DNA of 35,064 nucleotides, taken from Gammaproteobacteria bacterium. Its GTDB lineage: Bacteria > Pseudomonadota > Gammaproteobacteria > GCA-001735895. Where the stretch lies: NCBI GenBank assembly GCA_024763185.1, contig JANTFY010000003.1:1-35064 (forward strand). The letters run 5' to 3'. Shown here piece by piece: positions 10,366-20,737 of the stretch (within the stretch, counting starts at the first letter, position 1; each line of letters begins with the position of its first letter). Under the pieces are notes generated by a model. It did not search any database, was not told the DNA's origin, and worked only from the letters and a program-made list of their open reading frames with translations. Made by a program: the position numbers and the translations under genes.

Positions 10366-11661
10366 ATGAGTGCACTCAATCTACCTTCAGTACCCCATTT
10401 AATAACCGCCAACGCTCATCCTATTGAAGAAATCGAGCGTCACATCCTGGATCACCAGGACGATATTGAAATCTGGTTAAGACAACAATTTAACAACACT
10501 CCGGCCCCGTTCTATGCCAGCGTGGACCTGAGAAATGCAGGCTTCAAGCTGGCCCCGGTAGACACCAATCTTTTTCCAGCTGGTTTTAATAATTTAAACC
10601 CAGCCTCCAAGCCACTGTGCATCCAGGCCATACAGGTTGCACTCGAACACTTTTGCCCCGAGGCCAAAGGTCTCCTGATCATCCCGGAAAGCCATACGCG
10701 CAACCTTTTTTATCTGGAGAATGTCGCCACCATCCAGGAATACGTCAGCCTGGCCGGTTATCGTTGTTACCTTGGCAGCTTGCGCGATGACATCCAAAGC
10801 GCCAGCACCATTAACCTGCCATCCGGGAGAGAAATCATTCTTCACCCCATCGAAAGGCACGGTGACTACATAAGTATAGGCGACTTTACGCCATGTGCAG
10901 TGTTATTAAACAACGATCTGTCCGGTGGACGTCCGCAAGTTCTTGAAGGCATCAATCAGGCCATCATCCCCCCTCTGGATCTGGGCTGGTCCAATCGTTA
11001 CAAATCCGACCATTTTCAGCTCTATGATGAGGTTGCCAACAGTTTTGCAAACCTTATAGACATAGACCCCTGGTTGATTAATCCGCTGTTCAAAAACTGC
11101 GGCGCGATTGATTTTATGAAACGGGAAGGCGAGGACTGTCTGGCAGAAAATACCGAATCCCTGCTTGCCCGTATCCAGAAAAAATACGATGAATACGGCA
11201 TAGAAGACAAACCTTATATTGTCATCAAGGCCGATCAGGGTACTTATGGCATGGGCGTGATGGTGGCATCCTCGGCCGATGATGTAAGGCAACTGAACCG
11301 CAAACAACGAACCAAAATGTCGGCTTCCAAAGAAGGAGGGGATACTTCAGAGGTGATTCTGCAGGAAGGCGTACCGACCCGTGAGACCTGGGGCGACAAT
11401 AAACTCACGGCGGAACCGGTCGTCTACATGATCGACCATTACGTGGTTGGAGGGTTCTACCGTATGCATTCGAAAAAAAGTGCCACCGACAACCTCAACT
11501 CTCCCGGCATGTCCTTCGAACCCCTGGCGTTTGCCGAAGCCTGTAACACGCCGGACAAACAGCTGGCGGATGATGCCTGCCCCAATCGCTTTTATGCCTA
11601 TGGCGTGATCGGTCGCCTGGCGTTGTTGACAGCAGCGCGGGAAATTAAAGCCGCCAATTAA
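10366..11661 (+). CDS. gshA: Glutamate-cysteine ligase, non-enterobacterial type
   Basis: 431 aa; immediately upstream of gshB; ATP-grasp-like segments (KPYIVIKADQGTYGMGVMVASS; VYMIDHYVVGGFYRMH); resembles the proteobacterial gshA_ferroox-type family. Confidence 0.85.
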   Translation: MSALNLPSVPHLITANAHPIEEIERHILDHQDDIEIWLRQQFNNTPAPFYASVDLRNAGFKLAPVDTNLFPAGFNNLNPASKPLCIQAIQVALEHFCPEAKGLLIIPESHTRNLFYLENVATIQEYVSLAGYRCYLGSLRDDIQSASTINLPSGREIILHPIERHGDYISIGDFTPCAVLLNNDLSGGRPQVLEGINQAIIPPLDLGWSNRYKSDHFQLYDEVANSFANLIDIDPWLINPLFKNCGAIDFMKREGEDCLAENTESLLARIQKKYDEYGIEDKPYIVIKADQGTYGMGVMVASSADDVRQLNRKQRTKMSASKEGGDTSEVILQEGVPTRETWGDNKLTAEPVVYMIDHYVVGGFYRMHSKKSATDNLNSPGMSFEPLAFAEACNTPDKQLADDACPNRFYAYGVIGRLALLTAAREIKAAN

Positions 11662-11674
11662 ACGAGCACAGCAA

Positions 11675-12649
11675 ATGACCCAAGCCAGGCAACCTAAACT
11701 GGGCATCATCATGGATGCCATAGAATCCATCAAACCCTATAAAGACAGCAGTTTTGCCATGCTGCTGGAAGCACAAAATAGGGGGTGGACGATTTATTAC
11801 ATGCTTCAGCACGACTTGTATATGGAGAACTCCATCAGTTATGCCGACTGCCAACTGATTAAGGTGACTGACTCAAACCACGATTACTACCAGTTGACCA
11901 CCACCCAGACCATTGCTCTCAGCGATCTTGACGTTATCCTGATGCGCAAGGATCCGCCATTCGATCTGGAATACATCTACACCACTTACCTGCTCGAACA
12001 GGCGGAAGAACAGGGCACACTGGTCGTTAACAAAGCCCAGAGCCTGCGAGACTGTAATGAAAAACTATTCACGCGCGAATTTCCGCAGTGCTGTAGTCCA
12101 ACACGCGTCTCGCGCAAGCCAGCTCGCCTGCATGAGTTTTTATTGCAACACCAGGATATCATTATAAAACCGCTGGACGGCATGGGAGGGCGCTCCATCT
12201 TCCGTATCAAACAGGGCGATCCCAACACCAATGCCATTATTGAATCCGTTACGGAACACGGTAGCAAACAGGTCATGGTTCAGAAATTCATACCCGAAAT
12301 TGAAGCCGGTGATAAACGCATCCTGTTGATAGACGGAAAACCGGTTCCTTATGCACTGGCACGGATTCCGGCAAAAGGGGAAAACCGAGGCAACCTTGCC
12401 GCTGGCGCCACCTCAAAAGGGCAGCCACTGAGCGAAAGAGATTTGTGGATATGCCAGCAGATTGCCCCCAGTCTGCGCCGCAAGGGGCTGTTATTTGTCG
12501 GCATCGATGTGATCGGTGACTACCTGACCGAAATCAACGTCACCAGTCCAACCTGTATTCGCGAACTGGATAACGAATATAATCTCAACATCAGTGCCGA
12601 ATTATTTGACTGTATCGAAAACAGATTGAACAGCGCTAAAGTCGCCTGA
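11675..12649 (+). CDS. gshB: Glutathione synthase
   Basis: 324 aa; KLGIIMDAIESIKPYKDSSFAMLLEAQ..., VILMRKDPPFDLEYIYTTYLLE, IIKPLDGMGGRSIFRI, ATP-grasp fold. Confidence 0.96.
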   Translation: MTQARQPKLGIIMDAIESIKPYKDSSFAMLLEAQNRGWTIYYMLQHDLYMENSISYADCQLIKVTDSNHDYYQLTTTQTIALSDLDVILMRKDPPFDLEYIYTTYLLEQAEEQGTLVVNKAQSLRDCNEKLFTREFPQCCSPTRVSRKPARLHEFLLQHQDIIIKPLDGMGGRSIFRIKQGDPNTNAIIESVTEHGSKQVMVQKFIPEIEAGDKRILLIDGKPVPYALARIPAKGENRGNLAAGATSKGQPLSERDLWICQQIAPSLRRKGLLFVGIDVIGDYLTEINVTSPTCIRELDNEYNLNISAELFDCIENRLNSAKVA

Positions 12650-12713
12650 TACCCTTATCCACAAAATCTACTATATTTAGATCAAACCGACCTTGAATCC
12701 TTCCGATCAAATC

Positions 12714-13610
12714 ATGACAGATGCAAACCAAGCCGCACCCGCTACCCGAAAAATAGCAGCCAGTGATCGCCTCGGATTCACGCTGTTCCTGGCCTTGTCC
12801 GTGCACGTTATTTTCATTCTCGGGGTAGGATTCACCCAGTCCGATGCTAACCAATCCGATTCCACCCCCAGCCTGGAAATTATCCTTGCTAACAGCGAAA
12901 GCCTGGAAGAACCCGATGATCCGGATTACCTGGCGCAGACCAACCAGAAAGGCGGCGGTAACCAGGAAGAAAAAGCCCGTCCCAGCGCCGCCGTATCCGC
13001 AGCTACCCCGTTAGACCAGCAAGGCTTGTCGGATCGTTCGCAAACCCAGAAAACCGCGAACAGGGTTAAAATCGAAAAGATCTACTATATCAACCAAAGG
13101 TCTGCTCAACGCCAGATCGCCAAGGCCAAAATTAACGACAAGGCCACACCTAAAAACAAAAGCCTCGACGACATCCAACAGCAACAACGGGATATCGCCA
13201 GCCTGCGCGCCGAAATCCGCAAAATGACCTCGGCCTACGCCAAACGTCCGCGCGAAATCGTCTTAACTGCCAACACGCGCGAAGCGGTTGAGGCCGGATA
13301 CCTGGCCAGCTGGGTCAATAAAATTGAACACATCGGTAACCTGAATTACCCGGCCGAGGCCGAAGTCAACAAGATCGAAGGCAGCTTACGCCTCAATGTG
13401 CGCATTAACTCAGCCGGACAGGTGATCGATGTCACCGTCACCCATTCATCAGGAAAAACCATACTCGACCAGGCGGCCCGACGCATTGTCAAACTGGCTG
13501 AACCCTTTTCACCCTTTCCCGCCCGCCTAAAAGAAAAAGCGGACCAGATCGTCATCGTGCGGACCTGGGAATTCAATTCCAGCCAGTTCTCCACTCACGG
13601 CAAATCCTGA
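12714..13610 (+). CDS. TonB-like energy transducer protein
   Basis: N-terminal TM (FTLFLALSVHVIFILGVGF), variable linker, TonB C-terminal domain (YLASWVNKIEHIGNLNYPAEAEVNKIEGSLRLNVRINSAGQVIDVTVTHSSGKTILDQAARRIVKLAEPFSPFP). ORF track starts at TTG 12693; ATG at 12714 preferred. Confidence 0.88.
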   Translation: MTDANQAAPATRKIAASDRLGFTLFLALSVHVIFILGVGFTQSDANQSDSTPSLEIILANSESLEEPDDPDYLAQTNQKGGGNQEEKARPSAAVSAATPLDQQGLSDRSQTQKTANRVKIEKIYYINQRSAQRQIAKAKINDKATPKNKSLDDIQQQQRDIASLRAEIRKMTSAYAKRPREIVLTANTREAVEAGYLASWVNKIEHIGNLNYPAEAEVNKIEGSLRLNVRINSAGQVIDVTVTHSSGKTILDQAARRIVKLAEPFSPFPARLKEKADQIVIVRTWEFNSSQFSTHGKS

Positions 13611-14176
13611 TGCCCAGCAGCCACGATAACCTGGTAGGACAATACCTGCTGGCCACACCCAGCATTCAGGATCCTCTGTTCGCATCCAGCCTCGTGTTCA
13701 TGTGCGAACACAGCAAGGAAGGCAGCATGGGTGTCGTGGTTAACCATCTCTCTGACCAGACACTGGAAAACATCTTCAACCAACTGGACATTGAATGTGA
13801 ACATCAGGACATACTCGATATCCCCGTTTTTATCGGTGGACCGGTAAAATTACAACAGGGGTTCGTACTGCACAGCGCCCCTACGCAATGGGAAAAAACC
13901 ATCAATATCGGTGAAGGCATTTACCTGACCAGTTCGCGCGATATCCTTGAAGCCATTGCACATAATACCGGGCCGCAGAAATTCATCGTGTTACTGGGTT
14001 TCTCTGGCTGGTCCGCAGGACAACTGGAACAGGAACTGCAGGATAACGCCTGGCTCACCGCGCGCTCGAACCCTGACATTACCTTCAGTGCCGATATCGA
14101 CCACAAATGGCAGATGGCATTTGATACGCTCGGTTTTGATCTCGACTCCCTGTCGCCAATCAGCGGAAATGCATGA
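13610..14176 (+). CDS. yqgE: YqgE/AlgH family protein
   Basis: 188 aa; LVGQYLLATPSIQDPLFASSLVFMCEHSKEGSMGVVVNHLSDQTL, VFIGGPVKLQQGFVLHS; upstream of ruvX. Confidence 0.95.
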   Translation: MPSSHDNLVGQYLLATPSIQDPLFASSLVFMCEHSKEGSMGVVVNHLSDQTLENIFNQLDIECEHQDILDIPVFIGGPVKLQQGFVLHSAPTQWEKTINIGEGIYLTSSRDILEAIAHNTGPQKFIVLLGFSGWSAGQLEQELQDNAWLTARSNPDITFSADIDHKWQMAFDTLGFDLDSLSPISGNA

Positions 14177-14603
14177 ATCCCGCCCTGTCACGGTGCTTGG
14201 TTTTGATTACGGCACCCACTGGATAGGCTGCGCGGTCGGCCAGTCACACACCCGAACCGCTTCGCCGCTGCAACCCGTTAAAGTAATCAGGCAACAACCC
14301 GATTGGGACAAGATTGCACAATATATTAAAGACTGGCGGCCGGACCGACTGATTGTCGGCCTGCCCACCACCATGGCCGGTGAAGAACACGCCATGACAC
14401 AAAAAGCCAGGCGATTCAGAAACCAGCTGCAGGGACGTTTCAATATCAAAACCGAGCTGATTGACGAAAGGCTGACCACGCGCGAGGCCTGGCAAATTGT
14501 CGAGCAAAGCGCCCAGAAACAGCAATCAAAACCGCAGCTAGACTGCATTGCCGCAGTCTTAATCACCGAAACCTGGCTGAATGATCAATCGGGCCAAACC
14601 TGA
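14169..14603 (+). CDS. ruvX: Holliday junction resolvase-like protein RuvX/YqgF
   Basis: MHESRPVTVLGFDYGTHWIGCAVGQSHT..., LIVGLPTTMAGEEHAMTQKARRFRNQL, LIDERLTTREA. Start placed at 14169 (overlapping yqgE by 8 bp) rather than the 13947 ORF start. Confidence 0.93.
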   Translation: MHESRPVTVLGFDYGTHWIGCAVGQSHTRTASPLQPVKVIRQQPDWDKIAQYIKDWRPDRLIVGLPTTMAGEEHAMTQKARRFRNQLQGRFNIKTELIDERLTTREAWQIVEQSAQKQQSKPQLDCIAAVLITETWLNDQSGQT

Positions 14604-14673
14604 TAAATGAAACTGTCCTGTGCCGCGCTGTCGACCCAACAGTAAAAAAACTAGGCAAGGTCGTAAAGATCAT

Positions 14674-14701
14674 TTTGCATCAACGACAAGTATGGTATAA
14701 A
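14674..14701 (+). promoter_or_regulatory. Candidate sigma70 promoter with extended -10 upstream of pyrR
   Basis: TTTGCA/TTGCAT at 14674-14680, then TGGTATAAA with the -10-like hexamer at 14696-14701; spacing 15-16 bp; 31 bp upstream of the GTG start of pyrR. Confidence 0.45.
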
Positions 14702-14732
14702 GCGCCTAACTTCCAAGCCTGGCTATACACGA

Positions 14733-15233
14733 GTGACCGATTTATCTGTCGAAACACTGATCAACCAACTCACCGAGGCACTGGCTCCTTTATTTTATAC
14801 TGACGATCAACCCATCATCGTGGGCATAGAAACCGGTGGTTACCGCATCGCCCAGGCCCTGCACGAAAAGCTGAGCCCAGATACCGAGCTGGGCAAACTC
14901 AACATTACCTTTTATCGTGATGATTACACCAAGATCGGCCTGCACCCGACGGTAAAACCCTCCAGCCTACCCGGAACCATCGATGGCAAAACCATTGTGC
15001 TGGTGGATGACGTCCTGTATTCAGGGCGCACGATACGCGCCGCGATGAATGAACTGTTTGATTACGGTCGCCCCGAAAAAATCCTGCTCGTCATACTGGT
15101 AGACCGCGGCGGCCGCGAACTGCCTATCCAGGCCGACTTTATCGGTACCCGCCTGCCACTGGAGAACAACCAGCAAATAAAACTGGAAGGAACTGATGAG
15201 CTCAAACTCAGCATTCTGCACACTGACGATTGA
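14733..15233 (+). CDS. pyrR: PyrR (pyrimidine operon regulator / uracil phosphoribosyltransferase-like)
   Basis: 166 aa, GTG start; PRPP motif [40 protein letters not shown]; upstream of pyrB. Confidence 0.94.
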   Translation: MTDLSVETLINQLTEALAPLFYTDDQPIIVGIETGGYRIAQALHEKLSPDTELGKLNITFYRDDYTKIGLHPTVKPSSLPGTIDGKTIVLVDDVLYSGRTIRAAMNELFDYGRPEKILLVILVDRGGRELPIQADFIGTRLPLENNQQIKLEGTDELKLSILHTDD

Positions 15234-16201
15234 TGAAAAACAACAACCTACAACTCAGCAGCGAAGGAAAACTCAAACACTTCCTCAGCATTGAAGGCCT
15301 TAACCATTCCATCCTGAGCGACATTCTCGATACAGCAGAATCCTTTACCTCCGTCACCGAGCGCAGTATCAAAAAGGTGCCCATATTACGTGGCAAAACG
15401 GTTGCCAACCTGTTTTTTGAAGCCAGCACACGAACCCGCTCAACCTTTGAACTGGCCGCCCAACGCCTGTCTGCGGATATACTCAACCTGAATATAGATA
15501 CCTCAGCCGCGGTCAAGGGCGAATCGCTGCTGGATACCCTGCACAATCTTGAAGCGATGCAGATTGACATGTTTGTCATTCGCCATCAGGACAGTGGCAG
15601 CGCACATTTTTTTGCCCAGCACGTGAACCCAGGGGTTAGCGTGTTAAATGCCGGTGACGGTCAACACGCACACCCCACCCAGGCCATGCTTGACATGTTT
15701 ACCATTCGTCGTCACAAACATCAGTTTGAGAACCTGACGGTGGCCATCGTCGGTGACATTAAACACTCACGCGTGGCCCGCTCTCAAATTCATGCGCTTA
15801 ACCTGCTCAATACCGGGCAGGTCAGGGTGGTAGCCCCACCCACGCTGCTACCGGAACAGGCCGAAACGCTCGGCGTACAGGTTTATCACAAGCTCAACAA
15901 GGGGCTCAAGGATGTCGATGTGGTCATCATGTTGAGACTGCAAAAAGAACGCATGACCGGGGCATTGTTACCCAGTGAAAAGGAATACTTTCGCCAGTAC
16001 GGGCTGACCGCAGAACGCTTAAAACTGGCCAAAGCGGATGCCATCGTGATGCATCCCGGGCCTGCCAACCGCGGCATAGAAATCGAATCCTCGGTCATGG
16101 ACGGCAATCAATCTGTCATTTTGCAACAGGTCACCTATGGCATCGCGGTTCGCATGGCCGTGATGTCGATGATCGTCTCCGGTGCGGTTGAATCTTCATG
16201 A
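15233..16201 (+). CDS. pyrB: Aspartate carbamoyltransferase catalytic chain
   Basis: [69 protein letters not shown]. Track ORF begins at TTG 15230; ATG at 15233 preferred. Confidence 0.97.
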   Translation: MKNNNLQLSSEGKLKHFLSIEGLNHSILSDILDTAESFTSVTERSIKKVPILRGKTVANLFFEASTRTRSTFELAAQRLSADILNLNIDTSAAVKGESLLDTLHNLEAMQIDMFVIRHQDSGSAHFFAQHVNPGVSVLNAGDGQHAHPTQAMLDMFTIRRHKHQFENLTVAIVGDIKHSRVARSQIHALNLLNTGQVRVVAPPTLLPEQAETLGVQVYHKLNKGLKDVDVVIMLRLQKERMTGALLPSEKEYFRQYGLTAERLKLAKADAIVMHPGPANRGIEIESSVMDGNQSVILQQVTYGIAVRMAVMSMIVSGAVESS

Positions 16202-17469
16202 AAACACACATAAAAAACGGTCGACTGGTAAACCCTGCCTCACAACGAGATGAAGTCGCTGATATTTTTATCGACAACCAGCTGGTCGTCGCCATTCGCA
16301 CCAAACCCGAAGGCTTTGCAGCCGATCAAACACTCGACGCCACCGACAAACTAATCATTCCCGGCCTGGTGGATGTGCAGTGCCGGGTACGCCAGCCTGG
16401 CTCCACCCAGAAAGCCAATACCAGCACCGAAACCAATGCGGCAGCTCATGGCGGTATCACCAACATTTGCATACCACCCGATGCCAACCCGGTGACCGAT
16501 AATGCGGCGGTGGTGGAATTGATCCATCACAACAACCAAAAAGCCGGCAACCGCTGTCACCTGTATACCATCGGTGCCCTAAGCAAGGGCTTGCAAGGTG
16601 AACAATTAAGCAACATGGGCACCCTTAAGCGCTCGGGCTGTATTGCCCTGAGCAATGCCCTGCACCCTTTTGCCAATAACCTGGTGCAACGCCGCGCCAT
16701 GGAATATGCATCCGGGCAGAACATGCTGGTGGTGATCCAGCCTTATGATCATGCGCTGTATGCCAATGGTTGTGCCCACGAGGGTGCACTCGCCACTCGA
16801 CTGGGACTGCCACCGATCCCGGAGGCTGCAGAAACTGCTGCACTGGCTCGGGACATTGAACTGGTTGCACAAACCGGCGCGAGAACCCATTTCGGACAGT
16901 TATCCTGTGCGCGTTCGGTAGAGAAGATTCGTAAAGCCAAAAAAGACGGCCTGCCGGTCAGTGCGGATGTGGCCATGCATCAGTTATTCCTGACCGAACG
17001 CGATATTAATGACTTTGACACCAATAAACTGACCATACCCCCCCTGCGTAGCGAAACAGATCGTGATGCGCTGCGTGAAGGCATCAGTGACGGCACAATC
17101 GATTGCATCTGTTCAGACCATCAACCGCATGATATTGATGCCAAACTTCAACCTTTTCCATCCGCCGAACCCGGCATCAGCGCGCTGGATGTCTTTTTAC
17201 CGCTGCTGTTTCGACTCATTGATGAAAACATCGTCAGCCTGCAACAGGCTCTGTCTTTAACCACTATAAATCCGGCGAAAATTTTTAAACTGCCCGCTGG
17301 ACAGATCGCTAGCGGAGAGCTGGCTGATCTGGTCATTGTAGACACAATGTGCCATTACCAATGCAATACTGCCGATTTTTATTCTGCCGGCAAAAACAAC
17401 GCGTTCCAGGGTTGGGACTTTTCAGCCCGGGCAGAAACCACCCTGGTTGCAGGCAAACTTATTCAATAA
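16198..17469 (+). CDS. pyrC': Dihydroorotase-like protein, probably the non-catalytic PyrC' (PyrX) type
   Basis: 423 aa DHOase fold ([32 protein letters not shown]) but the HxH metal motif reads Q-C-R; starts inside the pyrB stop (ATGA overlap). Confidence 0.9.
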   Translation: MKTHIKNGRLVNPASQRDEVADIFIDNQLVVAIRTKPEGFAADQTLDATDKLIIPGLVDVQCRVRQPGSTQKANTSTETNAAAHGGITNICIPPDANPVTDNAAVVELIHHNNQKAGNRCHLYTIGALSKGLQGEQLSNMGTLKRSGCIALSNALHPFANNLVQRRAMEYASGQNMLVVIQPYDHALYANGCAHEGALATRLGLPPIPEAAETAALARDIELVAQTGARTHFGQLSCARSVEKIRKAKKDGLPVSADVAMHQLFLTERDINDFDTNKLTIPPLRSETDRDALREGISDGTIDCICSDHQPHDIDAKLQPFPSAEPGISALDVFLPLLFRLIDENIVSLQQALSLTTINPAKIFKLPAGQIASGELADLVIVDTMCHYQCNTADFYSAGKNNAFQGWDFSARAETTLVAGKLIQ

Positions 17470-18354
17470 CTATTCAGAGGTTTTCAGCGACAGCAAAATT
17501 CCGCTGGCTATGGCCAGGGCGCCGATGATGTGGTACCAGAATAATTGTTCACCCAGATAAACGATCGCCATCGCTGTTCCAAGCACCGGCATCAAGTGTA
17601 TAAATTGTCCGGCACTCGCGGCACCCACCAGCTTTACACCCTGATTCCACAGTAAAAATGCCCCGACGGAAGCAAATGCGGCGACATAAAATATGGTCAT
17701 CATGTTTGCAGCATTTAGCTGCAAAACCGGCTCATCAAAAACATTAAACCAATGGAACGGACCCAGGAACAACAGCCCGACAATCATATTGAATAACAGG
17801 AATGCCTGGGCGGAAAGTGCAGTGGGTCGCCAGCGCAAACTGATCGAGTAAACAGCCCACACAAAGGCCGCCGTTAATACCCACAAATCACCCTGGTTAA
17901 AAGACAGCGCCAACAGGTTTTCGAGGCTTCCGCGCATTACCAGCAGCAACACGCCGGCGCTGGAAATCACAATGCCGATCAATTTGATGCCGGAAATGGG
18001 TATACCCGGCTTGATTCGCGCCAGCAGGATAATCAACATCGGAATAAAACTATTGATCAACAAAGCGTTGGTCGCAGTAGACTGTTGCAGCCCCAGGTAA
18101 ACAAAAGTATTAAAGCAACTGACGCTTAACACGGACATAAATACCATGCGCACCAGGTTTTGCCGAATGACGCCCCATTCTGATAGCAGCAAGCGGATAC
18201 TGAAAGGTAAAAACAGCAGCAAGGCGACAGACCAGCGCCAGTAAGCCAGGGTGATGGGGGCGATATCGGATGCCATGGCCCGGCCCAGTACAAAGTTACC
18301 AGACCAGAACAAAGCCGAGCCGCTTAACATCAGGTAGGCCCAGTTTTTTGACAT
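17470..18354 (-). CDS. EamA/DMT-superfamily transporter
   Basis: 294 aa; repeated TM helices with EamA signatures (LFWSGNFVLGRAMASDIAPITLAYWRW; HLMPVLGTAMAIVYLGEQLFWYHIIGALAIASGILL). Confidence 0.92.
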   Translation of the reverse strand: MSKNWAYLMLSGSALFWSGNFVLGRAMASDIAPITLAYWRWSVALLLFLPFSIRLLLSEWGVIRQNLVRMVFMSVLSVSCFNTFVYLGLQQSTATNALLINSFIPMLIILLARIKPGIPISGIKLIGIVISSAGVLLLVMRGSLENLLALSFNQGDLWVLTAAFVWAVYSISLRWRPTALSAQAFLLFNMIVGLLFLGPFHWFNVFDEPVLQLNAANMMTIFYVAAFASVGAFLLWNQGVKLVGAASAGQFIHLMPVLGTAMAIVYLGEQLFWYHIIGALAIASGILLSLKTSE

Positions 18355-18363
18355 GACAGGGAG

Positions 18364-19521
18364 CTAGTTATCCCTGGGCAGCGTCAATTCATCCGGAAAG
18401 GGTTGCTCATTCAGATTGTGCCGACTGTCACCCCGATGTTGCTCACCACCAAAGTTAATCTTCCATTCCAGGTTAGTGCTCGAATCCGCGTAGGCCAGCG
18501 CGCTTTTGATTGAAATCTTGTCGGCCTTGTATAAATCATACAGCGACTGATCGAAGGTCTGCATGCCCACGGTATCACCTTTCTCCATGATCTCCTTGAT
18601 TTCGTTGAAGTTACCTTCACGTAATAACTCGGCAATGTACGGCGTATTCATCATGATTTCGACGGCACAGGCGAGCTTGCCATCCATCGCCGGCACCAGG
18701 CGCTGGGAGATAACCGCTTTCAGGTTCAACGATAAGTCCATCAACAGCTGTTCACGCATATCAACCGGGAACATGTTCATCATCCGGTCCATGGCCTGGT
18801 TGGAGTTAACCGCATGCAGGGTCGTCAGGCACAAATGCCCGGTATCCGCGTAATTGATCGCCGCCTGCATGGTTTCACGGTCACGCGCCTCACCGATCAT
18901 GATCACTTCGGGTGCCTCACGCAAGGCTTCGCGCAGCGCATTTTCATAAGACAAGGTATCGATACCCACCTCGCGTTGCGAAATGACCGATTTATTATGC
19001 TTGAACACAAATTCAATCGGGTCTTCGATAGTCAGTATATGACCACCTTCGATGCCGTTTCGATGATTGATCATGGAAGCCAGCGTGGTCGATTTACCCG
19101 AACCGGTTGACCCCACCACCAGCACCAGGCCGGTTTTTTCCATGACAATTTTCTTCAAGATCTGCGGCAGCAACAATTGATCAATGGTCGGAATCTCCCA
19201 CTTGATGTAACGGATGACCATGGAAACTTCGGAACGCTGAATAAAGATATTAACCCGGAAGCGCCCGACGCCCACCAGGGTAAAGCCCAGGTTCAATTCG
19301 CGGTTGATTTCAAAATCGGTGACCTGCTCATCAGTCAACAGGCTGTAGGCCAGTTTTTGTACCTGCCCCGACTTGAGGGCATTTTTTGCCATGGGTCCGG
19401 TGCGCCCGTCCAGCTTCATATTGGGCGGCGCGCCGGTGACAAAAAACAGGTCAGAGGCCTGTTTTTCCGCCATTATTTTTAAATATGGCTCCAGAAGTTT
19501 GGTAGTGGGTTCACGACTCAT
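18364..19521 (-). CDS. PilT/PilU-family type IV pilus ATPase (third paralogue, PilU-like)
   Basis: 385 aa; Walker A GSTGSGKSTT, Walker B-like APEVIMIGEARD, TGHLCLTTLHAVNSNQAMDR. Confidence 0.93.
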   Translation of the reverse strand: MSREPTTKLLEPYLKIMAEKQASDLFFVTGAPPNMKLDGRTGPMAKNALKSGQVQKLAYSLLTDEQVTDFEINRELNLGFTLVGVGRFRVNIFIQRSEVSMVIRYIKWEIPTIDQLLLPQILKKIVMEKTGLVLVVGSTGSGKSTTLASMINHRNGIEGGHILTIEDPIEFVFKHNKSVISQREVGIDTLSYENALREALREAPEVIMIGEARDRETMQAAINYADTGHLCLTTLHAVNSNQAMDRMMNMFPVDMREQLLMDLSLNLKAVISQRLVPAMDGKLACAVEIMMNTPYIAELLREGNFNEIKEIMEKGDTVGMQTFDQSLYDLYKADKISIKSALAYADSSTNLEWKINFGGEQHRGDSRHNLNEQPFPDELTLPRDN

Positions 19522-19523
19522 GC

Positions 19524-20696
19524 TTATATCATTCCACCTGGTCTATCGTCATCAGCTTCTTCCAGTTCAAAATCATCCCGATGGTCTTCCACCAGCCCCG
19601 TTTTTCGTGCCGTATCGCTTTCCAGCTTGATACGCAGACGAATGTCGTTCACCGAGTCGGCGTTACGCAAGGCATCTTCAAAAGTTATCTGGCGCTCTTC
19701 ATAAAGATTGAATAACGCCTGGTCAAAGGTGATCATGCCTTGTTCGTTGGATTTTGCCATCAATCCTTTCATTTCATGCACCTCGCCCTTGAAAATCATA
19801 TCGGCCATCAGTGGCGTATTGAGCATGATCTCGACCGCGGGAATACGACCCACGCCATCGATACGCGGGATCAGGCGTTGCGACACCAGCCCTTTCAGGT
19901 TCAACGACAAATCCATCAATAACTGCTGTCTTCTTTCCTCGGGGAAAAAGTTGATGATTCGATCCAGCGCCTGGTTGGTGCTATTGGCGTGTAACGTGGT
20001 CAGGCAAAGGTGCCCGGTTTCGGCAAAGGCAATGGCGTGTTCCATTGCTTCACGGTCACGCACCTCACCGATCAAAATAACGTCCGGCGCCTGGCGCAGG
20101 GTGTTTTTCAGCGCGATTTCATAGGTATCGGTATCCACCCCCACCTCACGTTGTGTCACCAGGCAGTTTTTATGTTCATGCACAAATTCAACCGGGTCTT
20201 CGATGGTAATAATATGCCCGTAACTGTGACGATTGCGATAATCCACCATCGACGCCAGCGAGGTTGATTTACCGGAGCCGGTGCCACCCACAAAAATAAC
20301 CAGACCGCGTTTGGTCATGGCTATTTCCTGCAGGGTATTGGGAAGATTCAGCTCTTCAAAGCTTGGGATTTCTGAGTTAATGATACGCAGCACCAGGCCG
20401 GTACTGCCACGCTGTACAAAAGCATTGACACGAAAGCGGGCCACACCCGGCAAGGCAATGGAAAAATTACATTCCTGGTTTTCTTCAAACTCAGACACCT
20501 GTTTGTCATTCATGATCGAACGCGCCAACATCTGGGTATGATTGGGCGCCAGGATCTGTTTAGAAACCGTATTGATCTTGCCATCAATCTTCATTGCCGG
20601 TGGAGATCCGGAGGTAATGAACAAATCCGAGCCATCCTTGCTGACCATCATGCGTAACAGGTCATGCATAAACCCGATCGCTTTATTTCTATCCAT
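19524..20696 (-). CDS. pilU: PilT/PilU-family type IV pilus ATPase, PilU-like
   Basis: 390 aa; Walker A GGTGSGKSTS, APDVILIGEVRD, TGHLCLTTLHANSTNQALDR, PilU-like C-terminal extension; next to pilT. Confidence 0.92.
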   Translation of the reverse strand: MDRNKAIGFMHDLLRMMVSKDGSDLFITSGSPPAMKIDGKINTVSKQILAPNHTQMLARSIMNDKQVSEFEENQECNFSIALPGVARFRVNAFVQRGSTGLVLRIINSEIPSFEELNLPNTLQEIAMTKRGLVIFVGGTGSGKSTSLASMVDYRNRHSYGHIITIEDPVEFVHEHKNCLVTQREVGVDTDTYEIALKNTLRQAPDVILIGEVRDREAMEHAIAFAETGHLCLTTLHANSTNQALDRIINFFPEERRQQLLMDLSLNLKGLVSQRLIPRIDGVGRIPAVEIMLNTPLMADMIFKGEVHEMKGLMAKSNEQGMITFDQALFNLYEERQITFEDALRNADSVNDIRLRIKLESDTARKTGLVEDHRDDFELEEADDDRPGGMI

Positions 20697-20737
20697 TTGT
20701 GCTCCTGTTAGTTACGTTCAAGTTTAAATTCAGGTGA

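Noticed and set aside
13947-14168. N-terminal extension of the ruvX ORF to 13947
   Set aside because: This part is an out-of-frame reading of yqgE. The conserved RuvX start (VLGFDYGTHWIG) supports ATG at 14169.
16198-17469. pyrC as a decayed pseudogene because of lost metal ligands
   Set aside because: The frame is full length and coupled to pyrB, and the same loss is known in the PyrC' family; a structural role is more likely.
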